Source: Candidatus Gastranaerophilales bacterium (lineage in GTDB: Bacteria > Cyanobacteriota > Vampirovibrionia > Gastranaerophilales > Gastranaerophilaceae). From it: DNA of 7,329 bases. Position 1 is the first letter of the stretch. Each line of letters starts with the position of its first letter. Both the position numbers and the translations under genes were made by a program. A model generated the notes under the pieces. That model was not told the DNA's origin, did no database searches, and saw only the letters and a program-made list of their open reading frames with translations. Location of the stretch: positions 1 through 7,329 of the forward strand of contig JAJQHF010000158.1 in the NCBI GenBank assembly GCA_021199975.1. The letters run 5' to 3'. Shown one piece after another: positions 1 through 7,118 of this stretch.

Positions 1-1654
1 AATTTTTTTTATTATTAATAAAATAATTATAAATATAAAATTCGTCAGTTGCATTAACAATAGCAATATCTATTTTTTTGTTAATAATATAAGAAACAGG
101 CATTCTATGCGGAATTACTGCTAAATAAATAAACATAATAATGCACATAAATATTTTAAAAAAGCTCTTTTTTTTATATATATAAGAATACGCAATAATT
201 GGTGAAGCAATAACAACAAAGGTTAATAAGTATCTCATATTAAATTGCGTAAAAACCATAGCTCTTGCAAATATAATAATATTTAAAATTAAAGAAAGTA
301 CCAGAGCTGCCATTATTATTGATTTTTTGGAGGTTTTATTTCTTATATATTTTTTTACTGCTTTAATCATAGAGGGAAGAAATGCAAATAGCCCCATTAT
401 ACCGCGTGCAGAACTCATAAATGAAAAATCCGAATTAAATAAAAAATATCTGTTGAAATAAGGTGATGTATAGCTTTTGTCAGTTTCCCCAATTAAACCT
501 AAAACAAGTGATTGAATGTATGTTATAAAACCATTGTATTTTATAAAATCAGGAATGCCGGATATATCAAAAATTGCGAAAGTATATTTTATTAAGTTAC
601 AAAGCCAGCCTTTAAAACCGCCTCTGAATTGATTTAATAACAGTTGTTCGCTGTTTGAAACAGGATTTGAAAATTGAATTATATTTAAAATATAATTGTA
701 TGAAGAAAAAATTAAAAAGTTTAAAATAAATAAACCTGTAAAAGTTAAAATATATCTTTTAAAATTATCTTTTTTAAATAAATAAGTGAATATTAAAATT
801 AAAATTAAAACAGAAGGAAGTGCAATAAGAGCGGTTGTTTTTGTGCCTATTGCAAGAGCATACGATAGTGAAGCAAAATATAACGAGGTTTTGTCGTTAT
901 ATTTTACCGCTTTAATGTATAAATATATACATGATAATATCAATGCTCCTATAAATAAATCGGCACTTGGTGTATACATTTCTATTGAAACAAGAGCGAA
1001 AGAAGAAAATATAAATACACTCCAAAGACTTCTTCTTACAATGAAACCTGTTTCTTTAATAAAATTATACAAAACATAAACAGCGGTGAGAAAACCGATA
1101 TATGAAAAAACGGCACAACCCTGCTCGCTTTTTGTGAATAATAGCAGCCATGTATATAGAAACTCCATATTTACAGGCATGATTAATTCTCTTGAATCAG
1201 GAGTTACAAAATGTGATATGCTTCCGTTTTGAATCCAGCTTGTACATCTGGGCAGATAATATGTTAAAGCGTCTCCGAATGTTATAGGAAAATATAATGC
1301 CCTTATTAATTGAAATATTAAAAATAATATGAAGCAGACTGATAAAAATAACATCAATTTATCTCGTTTTAAAACAAAAATTACTTTTTTTATTTCTTCT
1401 TTTATACAAAGCTTGTATAAATGTATTTTTTTTGTGAAAAAGAGTATAGCTGCGAATAATGAAAAAATTATATTACAAGTGATAAACCCTTTTACGGATA
1501 TTATTTTTAACAAGGATAAAATTTCAAAAGACAATACAATTTGAGAAAAAGCGATTAACAAAAAATACAAAAAACCGTTTTTATCATTTTTATTAATAAT
1601 TGACAATATTAAATAAGAAGAAAATAAAATTAATAATAATGAAAGTAAAAACAT
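1..1654 (-). CDS. Polytopic GT-C-type glycosyltransferase (GT39/ArnT/PMT-like), C-terminus cut by window edge
   Basis: An uninterrupted minus-strand frame of 551 codons runs from ATG at 1654 to the left edge, where it is truncated. The protein is strongly hydrophobic, with roughly ten or more membrane segments. Residues 126-136 read FGDALTYYLPR, followed by W140-x-Q-N-G and a Pro/Glu motif (MPVNMEF, 159-165). This matches the first extracytoplasmic loop of GT-C lipid-phosphate-sugar glycosyltransferases, where the acidic residue (here D128) is the expected catalytic site. GTKTTALIALP (270-280) and MRYLL (473-477) also resemble motifs I recall from bacterial GT39-like proteins. Such enzymes move a sugar from a polyprenyl-phosphate donor onto a lipid, glycan or protein outside the cytoplasmic membrane; donor and acceptor cannot be read here. 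The start is supported by AGGTAA, which overlaps the queA stop and lies 7 nt before the ATG, only 5 nt beyond queA, so it is probably translationally coupled. The Asn/Lys-rich end at the edge suggests the true C-terminus is near. Confidence 0.8.
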   Translation of the reverse strand, partial: MFLLSLLLILFSSYLILSIINKNDKNGFLYFLLIAFSQIVLSFEILSLLKIISVKGFITCNIIFSLFAAILFFTKKIHLYKLCIKEEIKKVIFVLKRDKLMLFLSVCFILFLIFQLIRALYFPITFGDALTYYLPRCTSWIQNGSISHFVTPDSRELIMPVNMEFLYTWLLLFTKSEQGCAVFSYIGFLTAVYVLYNFIKETGFIVRRSLWSVFIFSSFALVSIEMYTPSADLFIGALILSCIYLYIKAVKYNDKTSLYFASLSYALAIGTKTTALIALPSVLILILIFTYLFKKDNFKRYILTFTGLFILNFLIFSSYNYILNIIQFSNPVSNSEQLLLNQFRGGFKGWLCNLIKYTFAIFDISGIPDFIKYNGFITYIQSLVLGLIGETDKSYTSPYFNRYFLFNSDFSFMSSARGIMGLFAFLPSMIKAVKKYIRNKTSKKSIIMAALVLSLILNIIIFARAMVFTQFNMRYLLTFVVIASPIIAYSYIYKKKSFFKIFMCIIMFIYLAVIPHRMPVSYIINKKIDIAIVNATDEFYIYNYFINNKKN

Positions 1655-1659
1655 AAAAT

Positions 1660-2697
1660 TTACCTTATAAACATACAATCGCCGTAGCTGTAAAATCTAT
1701 ATTCGCTTTTTATTGCTTCTTCATAAGTTTTAAATATCAAATCTTTTCCCGCAAAAGCACTTACTAGCATTAATAGAGTTGATTTAGGAAGATGAAAATT
1801 GGTAATAAGTTTATCCGTAATTTTAAATTTATACCCCGGAGATATAAAGAGTTCACTGCTGTCTTTAACGGGAATAATCTTTCCGTATTTATTCATAACC
1901 GTTTCAAGCGTACGGACGGAGGTGGTGCCTACTGCGACAATATTTTTCCCTTCTGCTTTTGCTTTGTTTATTATTTCTGCCGATTCTTGAGTTATTTCAA
2001 ATGCTTCAGAATCCATTTTGTGTTCTGAAATATTTTCACATTTTACGGGTTTGAATGTTCCTAATCCGACATTTAAAGTAATAAAACAGTGTTTTGTACC
2101 TTGTCTTTCCAGTTTATCGAGAATTTCTTTTGTAAAATGAAGTCCCGCTGTAGGCGCTGCAACTGCTCCTGCTTTTTGAGCATATACGGTCTGATATCTT
2201 TCAAAATCAAGATTTTTATATTCTTCATCTGTCATTTTACGTTCAATGTATGGCGGCAGAGGAATATTTCCTGCCCTGTCCAGTATCTCAAAAATGTTAC
2301 CGTTATATATTAAATGTACTTTCCATTTATCTTCATCTTTTTCCAAAATTTCAACCGAAAGTTCGCTGCTTATTTCAAGTACCATTTTGGGTTTGACTCT
2401 TTTTGAAGGTTTTATTAATGCAATCCATATATTTTTTTCAATTTCACGAACCAAAAAAATCTCAATTAATGCGCCGGTATCTTTTTTGGCATAGAGTCTT
2501 GCCGGAATTACTTTTGTATTATTCAGAACAAGAAGGTCATTTTCCGTCAAAAATTCGGTAATATCAAAGAAATGTTTATGCTCGTATTTTCCTGTCTTTT
2601 TATCCAGTACAAGCATTCTTGACTCTTCCCTTTTTTGGGAAGGAACTTGAGCAATTAATTTTTCAGGTAATTCATAATCGAATTCTTTTAACAACAT
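1660..2697 (-). CDS. queA: S-adenosylmethionine:tRNA ribosyltransferase-isomerase QueA
   Basis: QueA transfers and isomerises the ribosyl moiety of S-adenosylmethionine onto preQ1 at tRNA position 34, giving epoxyqueuosine in Asp, Asn, His and Tyr tRNAs (GUN anticodons). At 345 residues it is full length for the family. Signature stretches are spread along the protein: NNTKVIPARL (59-68), PLPPYI (146-151), RYQTVYA (167-173), AGAVAAPTAGLHFT (176-189), the VGLGTFKPV region (210-218), VGTTSVRTLE (256-265), TNFHLPKSTLLMLV (299-312) and YRFYSYGDCM (333-342). Its ATG overlaps the yidC stop by one base (TAATG). I see no Shine-Dalgarno sequence before it, only an A-rich run, so translation probably depends on ribosomes terminating on yidC. 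No preQ1 riboswitch can precede it because it lies inside an operon. No frameshift or missing motif was seen. Annotation is near certain. Confidence 0.98.
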   Translation of the reverse strand: MLLKEFDYELPEKLIAQVPSQKREESRMLVLDKKTGKYEHKHFFDITEFLTENDLLVLNNTKVIPARLYAKKDTGALIEIFLVREIEKNIWIALIKPSKRVKPKMVLEISSELSVEILEKDEDKWKVHLIYNGNIFEILDRAGNIPLPPYIERKMTDEEYKNLDFERYQTVYAQKAGAVAAPTAGLHFTKEILDKLERQGTKHCFITLNVGLGTFKPVKCENISEHKMDSEAFEITQESAEIINKAKAEGKNIVAVGTTSVRTLETVMNKYGKIIPVKDSSELFISPGYKFKITDKLITNFHLPKSTLLMLVSAFAGKDLIFKTYEEAIKSEYRFYSYGDCMFIR

Positions 2698-3794
2698 TAT
2701 TTTTTATCTGTTTCTATTGTTTTTGTTTCAATCGGATTTATAGTTTTAGCATTAGATAAATCTTTAACATTGTGCTTCGCATTATCTTCCGCTTCCAGCT
2801 GCTTATTTATAACAACCGTTTGAATAATTTGGATACAATTGCTTACAACCAAATACAATAAAACGCCGGCGGGTATTGGTGCAATTACGAACATAAATAT
2901 AATCATAACAGGCATGATTGTACCCATCATTTTTTGCATTTGCGCCTGCATCGGGTCTTGATTAACATTTTTGTTTGATGCCATCATAACTTTTTGAGTC
3001 ACTAACATAGTACCTGCAAAGAGCAGTATTAAAACTAATACATCTAAATTAAACTGACCTTGAGGAATATTTGTAGGCATTGAAGCAGTTAATATATCAT
3101 TATGTCTTTCAAAATTAACTGTTTCTACTTCTCTTGTTTTTATATTTTGCAAATCAATAACAGCGGAAGTAATTTTATCAAGCTGGCTGTATTTAAGATT
3201 TAAATCATCAAGATTAATTTTTAAATCAATACTTTGTCCGGGGGTAATATCACCTTGAATTTTTACTGCATTTTTAGAATCAATTTTTACATTATCAAGC
3301 TCTTCTTCTCCGAGCATAACTTTTACTTTTTTATAAACAACAAATTTATCACCGCCTGATACACTGAAAACCCCGTCATAAGAAGTTCCCGCATTGCCTC
3401 TTAATGTTTTATCAAGTCTGTCTATAAATAAGAAATTTGAGTTTCCCGCTTCCTGTATGAATTGGGGGCTTATTAAAGCAGCATATAACATAATAAAAAT
3501 CGGCATTTGTATTAATAAAGGAAGGCACCCTGACATCGGATTAAATTTATGCTCTTTATAGAACTCCATCATTTTTTTCTGCATAGTCTGAGGGTCGTTT
3601 TTATATCGTTCTTGTATCAATTTCATTTTAGGCTGAAGAATTTGCATAGCTCGCATTGAACGCTGTTGTGATACTCCGAGCGGCCATAAACAGCCTCTGA
3701 TTATAATTGTTAATGCTATAATGGCAAGTCCGTAGCTGCCTGTTATATTGTTTAATCCTTTTAACAGTTCCACCGTAAGTGCAGTAAAATCCAC
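2697..3794 (-). CDS. yidC: Membrane protein insertase YidC/Oxa1/Alb3 family, with large extracytoplasmic insertion
   Basis: YidC inserts and folds inner-membrane proteins, alone or with SecYEG. The core is clear: first membrane segment about 20-40 containing the groove arginine (R33 in LTIIIRG); cytoplasmic helical hairpin 45-88 (MQILQPKMKLIQERYKNDP, 50-68); NPMSGCLPLLIQMPIF at 85-100 leading into segment two; later segments about 249-268, 288-306 and 308-330, ending PIPAGVLLYLVVSNCIQIIQ (307-326). There is no N-terminal anchor plus P1 domain as in E. coli and no lipobox as in Bacillus, so it is a five-segment form. Residues about 125-247, between the second and third segments, form an extra polar, probably beta-rich domain. 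I recall a similarly placed insertion in cyanobacterial YidC. The start is GTG (3794-3792), chosen because the first membrane segment needs it and AGGGAG lies 10 nt upstream; the next Met (M48) would delete that segment. The usual rnpA/rpmH neighbours are absent. Confidence 0.96.
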   Translation of the reverse strand: MDFTALTVELLKGLNNITGSYGLAIIALTIIIRGCLWPLGVSQQRSMRAMQILQPKMKLIQERYKNDPQTMQKKMMEFYKEHKFNPMSGCLPLLIQMPIFIMLYAALISPQFIQEAGNSNFLFIDRLDKTLRGNAGTSYDGVFSVSGGDKFVVYKKVKVMLGEEELDNVKIDSKNAVKIQGDITPGQSIDLKINLDDLNLKYSQLDKITSAVIDLQNIKTREVETVNFERHNDILTASMPTNIPQGQFNLDVLVLILLFAGTMLVTQKVMMASNKNVNQDPMQAQMQKMMGTIMPVMIIFMFVIAPIPAGVLLYLVVSNCIQIIQTVVINKQLEAEDNAKHNVKDLSNAKTINPIETKTIETDKK

Positions 3795-3804
3795 TTTTTA
3801 TTTT

Positions 3805-3810
3805 CTCCCT
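3805..3810 (-). promoter_or_regulatory. Ribosome-binding site for yidC GTG start
   Basis: AGGGAG on the minus strand sits in the 18-nt gap between the glycosyltransferase stop codon and the yidC GTG, 10 nt before it. The spacing is slightly long. It supports the GTG because no ATG exists between here and residue 48. Confidence 0.6.
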
Positions 3811-3812
3811 TC

Positions 3813-5183
3813 TTAAATATTTTCTAATTGTTCGGCTTTTTTTTCTTCTTTTTTTATCATTTCTTCTTTATTTAAAGAAACAATTTTATCATTAACTTTT
3901 GCTTTTCCGTGATTTGTTTTGTCCCAGTTCATGTCTTTTTTCATAAATATTATTTTAAATATAATAAAGATTGCAAGCGGAAACCATAATACAACCATGT
4001 AAAAACAAGTTTGAAGTGATTGTATTATATTTTCTTTTGGTTTCAACTTAACATATTTCCTCAGACTGTAATATAATGCAACAAAAAAGAATACACACAT
4101 AAGAGTTGAAAGCGCCATAGAGGAAAGTATCCAATTTTGGTCATCTTTTATAAATCTGTATGATTGAATAAGTATTTCAGATACCACCCAGACAGGTAAA
4201 ATAAATTCCGTAATATACGCTGTCATATCCAAACTTACACGCAAGGACATATCTTTTGAAGTCAATACATCGGAAAAATGTTCAAGATATCTTCTTATGC
4301 TTCCTTCAATCCATCTTCTTCTTTGTCTTAAAAGCGGGATATAAGATATTACACCTTCTTCATAAACACATACATCAGGACAAAAACGAACATCCCAGCC
4401 TTTAATTTGGAGTCTTGTAGATAAATCTAAATCATCAGTTACGGTATTTATATTCCAACCGTTTACTCCTTCTAATGCGGCTCTTTTTATAAGTTCCCCG
4501 TTCCCGCGCAGTTCAACTGCCCCCTTTACGGAATCACGTCCTCTTTGAAAATGAGTATCAAGTGCCATTTCATTATCCTGACAGCGTGTAAGAAAATTTT
4601 GTTCCCGGTTTATAATAACTTTTCTTGCCTGAACTGCACCGACCTGATGAGGTTCTAATGCAGGGATAAGCTCTGTAAGGAAATTGCTTTTTACTCTTGC
4701 ATCTGCATCAAATATCAGTATCGCATCTCCTTTTGCTATATTTAAAGCATCATTTAATACAGCGGATTTCCCCGGAAATGCTTCTTTTGTTCTTGAAAAA
4801 TATTTTACATTTGAATATTTATTGCTGATTTTTTCTAAAATTTTCAGGGTTTCATCCGTACTCCTGTCATCAATAACTATTATTTCATATAGCGGATAGT
4901 CTATTTGAGAAATATTTTCGATGGTTTTTTCTATAACCTCCGCTTCATTATGAGCAGGAATTAAAATGCTTACGTATGGTTTGTAATTATAATTTTTTTC
5001 TACCGGATGTTTTCTTTGTTTTCTTACTCTGTGTTTAAATGCAATCTGCATGTAGGCTGTGTATGCAATCATAAACACTAAAATTGTCATAAGTGCACAT
5101 GGTGTATCCATGTTATTTTGAAAAAAATACAAAAGTATAAATAATGAAACTATTATAGTTAAAAGCGTTATTCTCTCTTTCAT
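3813..5183 (-). CDS. Family 2 membrane glycosyltransferase, processive beta-glycan synthase type (PgaC/hyaluronan synthase-like)
   Basis: The protein (456 aa) has two N-terminal membrane segments (about 7-22 and 29-48), a cytoplasmic GT-A catalytic domain (about 69-300) and three C-terminal segments (about 318-340, 351-372, 389-414). The D,D,D,QxxRW set of processive GT2 enzymes is complete: VIDDRSTD (103-110, UDP-sugar binding), FDADA (158-162, metal-binding DxD), TDD (249-251, general-base position) and QRRRW (287-291). Such enzymes polymerise a UDP-sugar into a beta-linked glycan and push it across the membrane; the sugar cannot be told from the sequence. The C-terminal tail after 420 is rich in Lys and Glu and probably cytosolic. 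ATG at 5183 is preceded only by a weak GGGG; the next Met (25) would remove the first membrane segment. It heads the minus-strand operon 18 nt ahead of yidC. No pga/ica partner genes are visible, so a named function would be a guess. Confidence 0.9.
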   Translation of the reverse strand: MKERITLLTIIVSLFILLYFFQNNMDTPCALMTILVFMIAYTAYMQIAFKHRVRKQRKHPVEKNYNYKPYVSILIPAHNEAEVIEKTIENISQIDYPLYEIIVIDDRSTDETLKILEKISNKYSNVKYFSRTKEAFPGKSAVLNDALNIAKGDAILIFDADARVKSNFLTELIPALEPHQVGAVQARKVIINREQNFLTRCQDNEMALDTHFQRGRDSVKGAVELRGNGELIKRAALEGVNGWNINTVTDDLDLSTRLQIKGWDVRFCPDVCVYEEGVISYIPLLRQRRRWIEGSIRRYLEHFSDVLTSKDMSLRVSLDMTAYITEFILPVWVVSEILIQSYRFIKDDQNWILSSMALSTLMCVFFFVALYYSLRKYVKLKPKENIIQSLQTCFYMVVLWFPLAIFIIFKIIFMKKDMNWDKTNHGKAKVNDKIVSLNKEEMIKKEEKKAEQLENI

Positions 5184-5218
5184 AACCCCAATCCGTGTTT
5201 TAATTAATTAATCAGGTT

Positions 5219-5236
5219 TCTGAATTTCTTTTCAGA
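5219..5236. repeat. Short perfect inverted repeat in the leader of the minus-strand operon
   Basis: TCTGAA (5219-5224) and TTCAGA (5231-5236) are perfect complements separated by 6 nt. The repeat lies just downstream of the predicted minus-strand start of transcription (about 5237), so it could be an operator or a small hairpin at the 5' end of the leader. A 6-bp, AT-rich stem is weak evidence and could be chance. Confidence 0.3.
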
Positions 5237-5243
5237 CACTATT

Positions 5244-5252
5244 ATTTTATCA
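5244..5252 (-). promoter_or_regulatory. Candidate extended -10 promoter for the glycosyltransferase-yidC-queA operon
   Basis: Read on the minus strand this is TGATAAAAT: a TG dinucleotide, one base, then TAAAAT, five of six matches to TATAAT. Transcription would start near 5237, giving a leader of about 54 nt. No good -35 hexamer is spaced 16-18 nt upstream; TTGTAA (5270-5275) is 20 nt away. In DNA this AT-rich such boxes occur by chance, but its position in the only intergenic gap before the operon supports it. Confidence 0.4.
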
Positions 5253-5328
5253 AAAACAAATCAGCTTTTTTACAAATTATTACTTTTCATTACTAATACA
5301 TAAGATATTCTTTCATTTTGAATAATTG

Positions 5329-5337
5329 TGTTATAAT
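5329..5337 (+). promoter_or_regulatory. Extended -10 promoter (TGTTATAAT), predicted leaderless transcript
   Basis: A consensus TATAAT (5332-5337) is preceded by TG plus one base, the full extended -10 motif. Counting the usual distance places +1 at about 5344, which is the A of the ATG of the membrane protein gene. There is no Shine-Dalgarno sequence between the box and the ATG and no room for one. Both facts fit a leaderless mRNA. No convincing -35 is visible, as is common for extended -10 promoters. Confidence 0.6.
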
Positions 5338-5343
5338 CGGATA

Positions 5344-6198
5344 ATGCTAAAAGTATTAAAAAAATCCTTCTTTATATTAAAAAATAATTTAATATTTATT
5401 CAGCCGCTTTTATTTTTGTTGTTGATTTTTATGACGGCGGCAGCTGTTGTTGTAAATAAAAATTTCTATACTGTGCCTAAAATTATACTGCTGTTTTCAA
5501 TGATTTTACTTTTAGCCGCATTTTCGTCCGGATGGTTTTATATTAATAAACTCGGTATGTCGGACTATAATGAAAATGATTTAAAAGAAGAAATTGTATC
5601 TAAAGCTGTTAAAAATTTTAAAAAATTTTTTGAAGGTGTCGGCATTGGATTTTTTAAAATATTGTTTTCGTATTTTATTATTTTTATAATCTATTCGGTT
5701 CTTTTATTCCTTTGCGCTAAACTTTGTTTAATAATTTTTGGAGAACCTAAAATTATTTATGAATTGCCAAAATTGGCAAAAGCTGCATCTCAGGCTGAAA
5801 TATTAAATATTTTAAATAACTTATCGAATAATGATAAAATGGTTTTTTCCTATTGGGTATTAGCAATAAATATTGCGGCTTCCGTGCTGAATTTCTTTAG
5901 CATGCTTTATTTTGCCGTAATTTCATTAGAAAATGCCAACATATTTAAGTCCTTATGGATTTCAATTAAATTTTTCTTTAAAAATATTTTAGAAACAGCT
6001 TCCGTTATAATGGTTATGTTTTTACTTTATGTAATTTTAAATCTGCTTTCATTAATTCTCGGAACTAACTCTTTATCTTTTGTTATATTAATAATTTTGT
6101 TTACGTTGTATTTAAATTACTATTTGCTTTTGGTATTCTGTTTGTACAATGAAAAAACAAAAGATAACGGCAATAACGGGACCGAGTTCATCGGGTAA
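5344..6198 (+). CDS. Unrecognised six-segment integral membrane protein
   Basis: I do not recognise a family. The 284-residue product is hydrophobic, with about six membrane segments (near 17-37, 46-66, 104-132, 167-193, 216-240, 242-267). A short basic N-terminus (KVLKKSFFILKNN) precedes the first, and polar loops lie at about 68-100 and 134-165. It has no signal-peptide cleavage motif, ATP-binding motif or obvious catalytic residues. The general look resembles small bacterial membrane proteins of uncharacterised function, but I would not name one. ATG at 5344 is preferred over an in-frame TTG at 5326, because the TTG would place the promoter's -10 box inside the coding region and adds residues with no visible benefit. 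Its last 50 nt overlap miaA in another frame, so the two genes form one transcript and are probably coupled. Confidence 0.75.
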   Translation: MLKVLKKSFFILKNNLIFIQPLLFLLLIFMTAAAVVVNKNFYTVPKIILLFSMILLLAAFSSGWFYINKLGMSDYNENDLKEEIVSKAVKNFKKFFEGVGIGFFKILFSYFIIFIIYSVLLFLCAKLCLIIFGEPKIIYELPKLAKAASQAEILNILNNLSNNDKMVFSYWVLAINIAASVLNFFSMLYFAVISLENANIFKSLWISIKFFFKNILETASVIMVMFLLYVILNLLSLILGTNSLSFVILIILFTLYLNYYLLLVFCLYNEKTKDNGNNGTEFIG

Positions 6199-7063
6199 GA
6201 CCTCTTTAGCAATAAAATTGGCAAAGGAATTAAACGGAGAAATTATTTCTGTTGATTCACGGCAGATATATAAAGAACTTGATATAGGAACAGCTAAGCC
6301 ATCAAAAGAAGAAAGACAAGATATTAAACATCATTTGATTGATGTTATTGATATTACACAAGAATATACGGCGGCACAATTCTGTGATGAGGCTAAAAAT
6401 GCTGTTGAAGAAATATTAAAAAAAGGGAAAATGCCTATTTTAGCAGGAGGCACAGGACTGTACTACAGAATTTTATTACAGGACTTTGATTTACCGAGAG
6501 TTGCTCCCGATAAGGAATTAAGAGAAGAACTTGAAAAAAAACAAAGCTCTGAACTTTATGACATGCTCTTAAAGTTGGATTATGAATCTGCTCAAAAAAT
6601 CCACTTTAACAACAAGGTTAAAATCATAAGGGCGCTTGAAGTCTGCATTAAATTAAACATGCCTATGAGTAAAGCACAAAAAAAGAAAAATTCGGAATAT
6701 GATACGCTATGGATTGGCTTGAACTCCGAGAACAGGGACTTTTTATATAATATTATTAACAAACGTGTTGATGTAATGTTTAATAACGGTTTGATAAAAG
6801 AAGCGGAAAATTTATTTTTAAAGTACGGGTGTAACAATATATTGATGAATACAATCGGTTATCAGGAACTATATCCGTACTTTAACGGAGAAATAAATAT
6901 AGAAGAAGCCGCAAGTAAAATTAAACAAAATACAAGAAGATATGCCAAAAGACAAATAAGCTGGTTTAATGCCAATAAAAATATTAATTGGTTTGATATT
7001 GAGAAATTATCAACAGAGGATATTTTAAGGGTTGTTATTAATATGTTTGAAGAAAAATTATAA
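6149..7063 (+). CDS. miaA: tRNA dimethylallyltransferase MiaA
   Basis: MiaA transfers the dimethylallyl group of DMAPP to N6 of A37 in tRNAs reading UNN codons, the first step toward (m)s2i6A. The 304-residue protein is of normal family length. Visible motifs in order: P-loop GPSSSGKT (11-18), VDSRQIY (35-41) whose Asp is expected to contact A37, DIGTAKPS (45-52), HHLID (61-65), LAGGTGLYYR (98-107), HFNNKVKIIRALEV (152-165; the family usually has HPNN, so Phe replaces Pro), NTIGYQEL (234-241) and TRRYAKRQISWF (262-273). ATG at 6149 is the only start that keeps the P-loop, yet it has no Shine-Dalgarno and lies 50 nt inside the upstream membrane protein gene, in the +1 frame relative to it. Translation is therefore likely coupled to the upstream gene. 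No frameshift or truncation was seen. Confidence 0.98.
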   Translation: MKKQKITAITGPSSSGKTSLAIKLAKELNGEIISVDSRQIYKELDIGTAKPSKEERQDIKHHLIDVIDITQEYTAAQFCDEAKNAVEEILKKGKMPILAGGTGLYYRILLQDFDLPRVAPDKELREELEKKQSSELYDMLLKLDYESAQKIHFNNKVKIIRALEVCIKLNMPMSKAQKKKNSEYDTLWIGLNSENRDFLYNIINKRVDVMFNNGLIKEAENLFLKYGCNNILMNTIGYQELYPYFNGEINIEEAASKIKQNTRRYAKRQISWFNANKNINWFDIEKLSTEDILRVVINMFEEKL

Positions 7064-7064
7064 T
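7059..7064 (+). promoter_or_regulatory. Candidate -10 box (TATAAT) overlapping the miaA stop codon
   Basis: A perfect TATAAT spans the last miaA codon and its stop. It predicts transcription from about 7071, at the left edge of the structured interval that follows. No good -35 is found: TTGTTA at 7032-7037 is 21 nt away, and there is no TG extension. Perfect TATAAT boxes are expected every few hundred bases by chance at this base composition, so support rests on position. Confidence 0.4.
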
Positions 7065-7118
7065 AAGCAAAGTTGTGTAAGCGCTGAAGGTTTGAAATAA
7101 TACGTTGTATGATTTGGC

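Noticed and set aside
786..1544. Two plus-strand ORFs (786-1079 and 1329-1544)
   Set aside because: Both lie antisense to the continuous GT-C glycosyltransferase frame, have low-complexity Lys/Ile/Asn-rich products and show no ribosome-binding sites.
1792..2494. Overlapping plus-strand ORFs opposite queA
   Set aside because: They are antisense to a full-length, motif-complete queA and have Phe/Cys/Ser-rich translations typical of the reverse of a real gene.
2698..2760. preQ1 riboswitch upstream of queA
   Set aside because: The bases upstream of queA encode the end of YidC and no preQ1 aptamer-like stem and A-rich tail arrangement was seen.
4684..4899. Plus-strand ORF opposite the family 2 glycosyltransferase
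   Set aside because: It lies over the conserved nucleotide-binding part of the glycosyltransferase and has no features of its own.
5201..5212. Triple TAAT direct repeat
   Set aside because: This is simple sequence in an AT-rich leader and too short to call a regulatory or CRISPR-like repeat.
5326..5343. TTG at 5326 as the start of the membrane protein
   Set aside because: It would put the extended -10 box inside the gene, has no ribosome-binding site, and ATG at 5344 gives a normal basic N-terminus before the first membrane segment.
6592..6837. Minus-strand ORF within miaA
   Set aside because: It is antisense to conserved MiaA motifs; no promoter or ribosome-binding site was seen.
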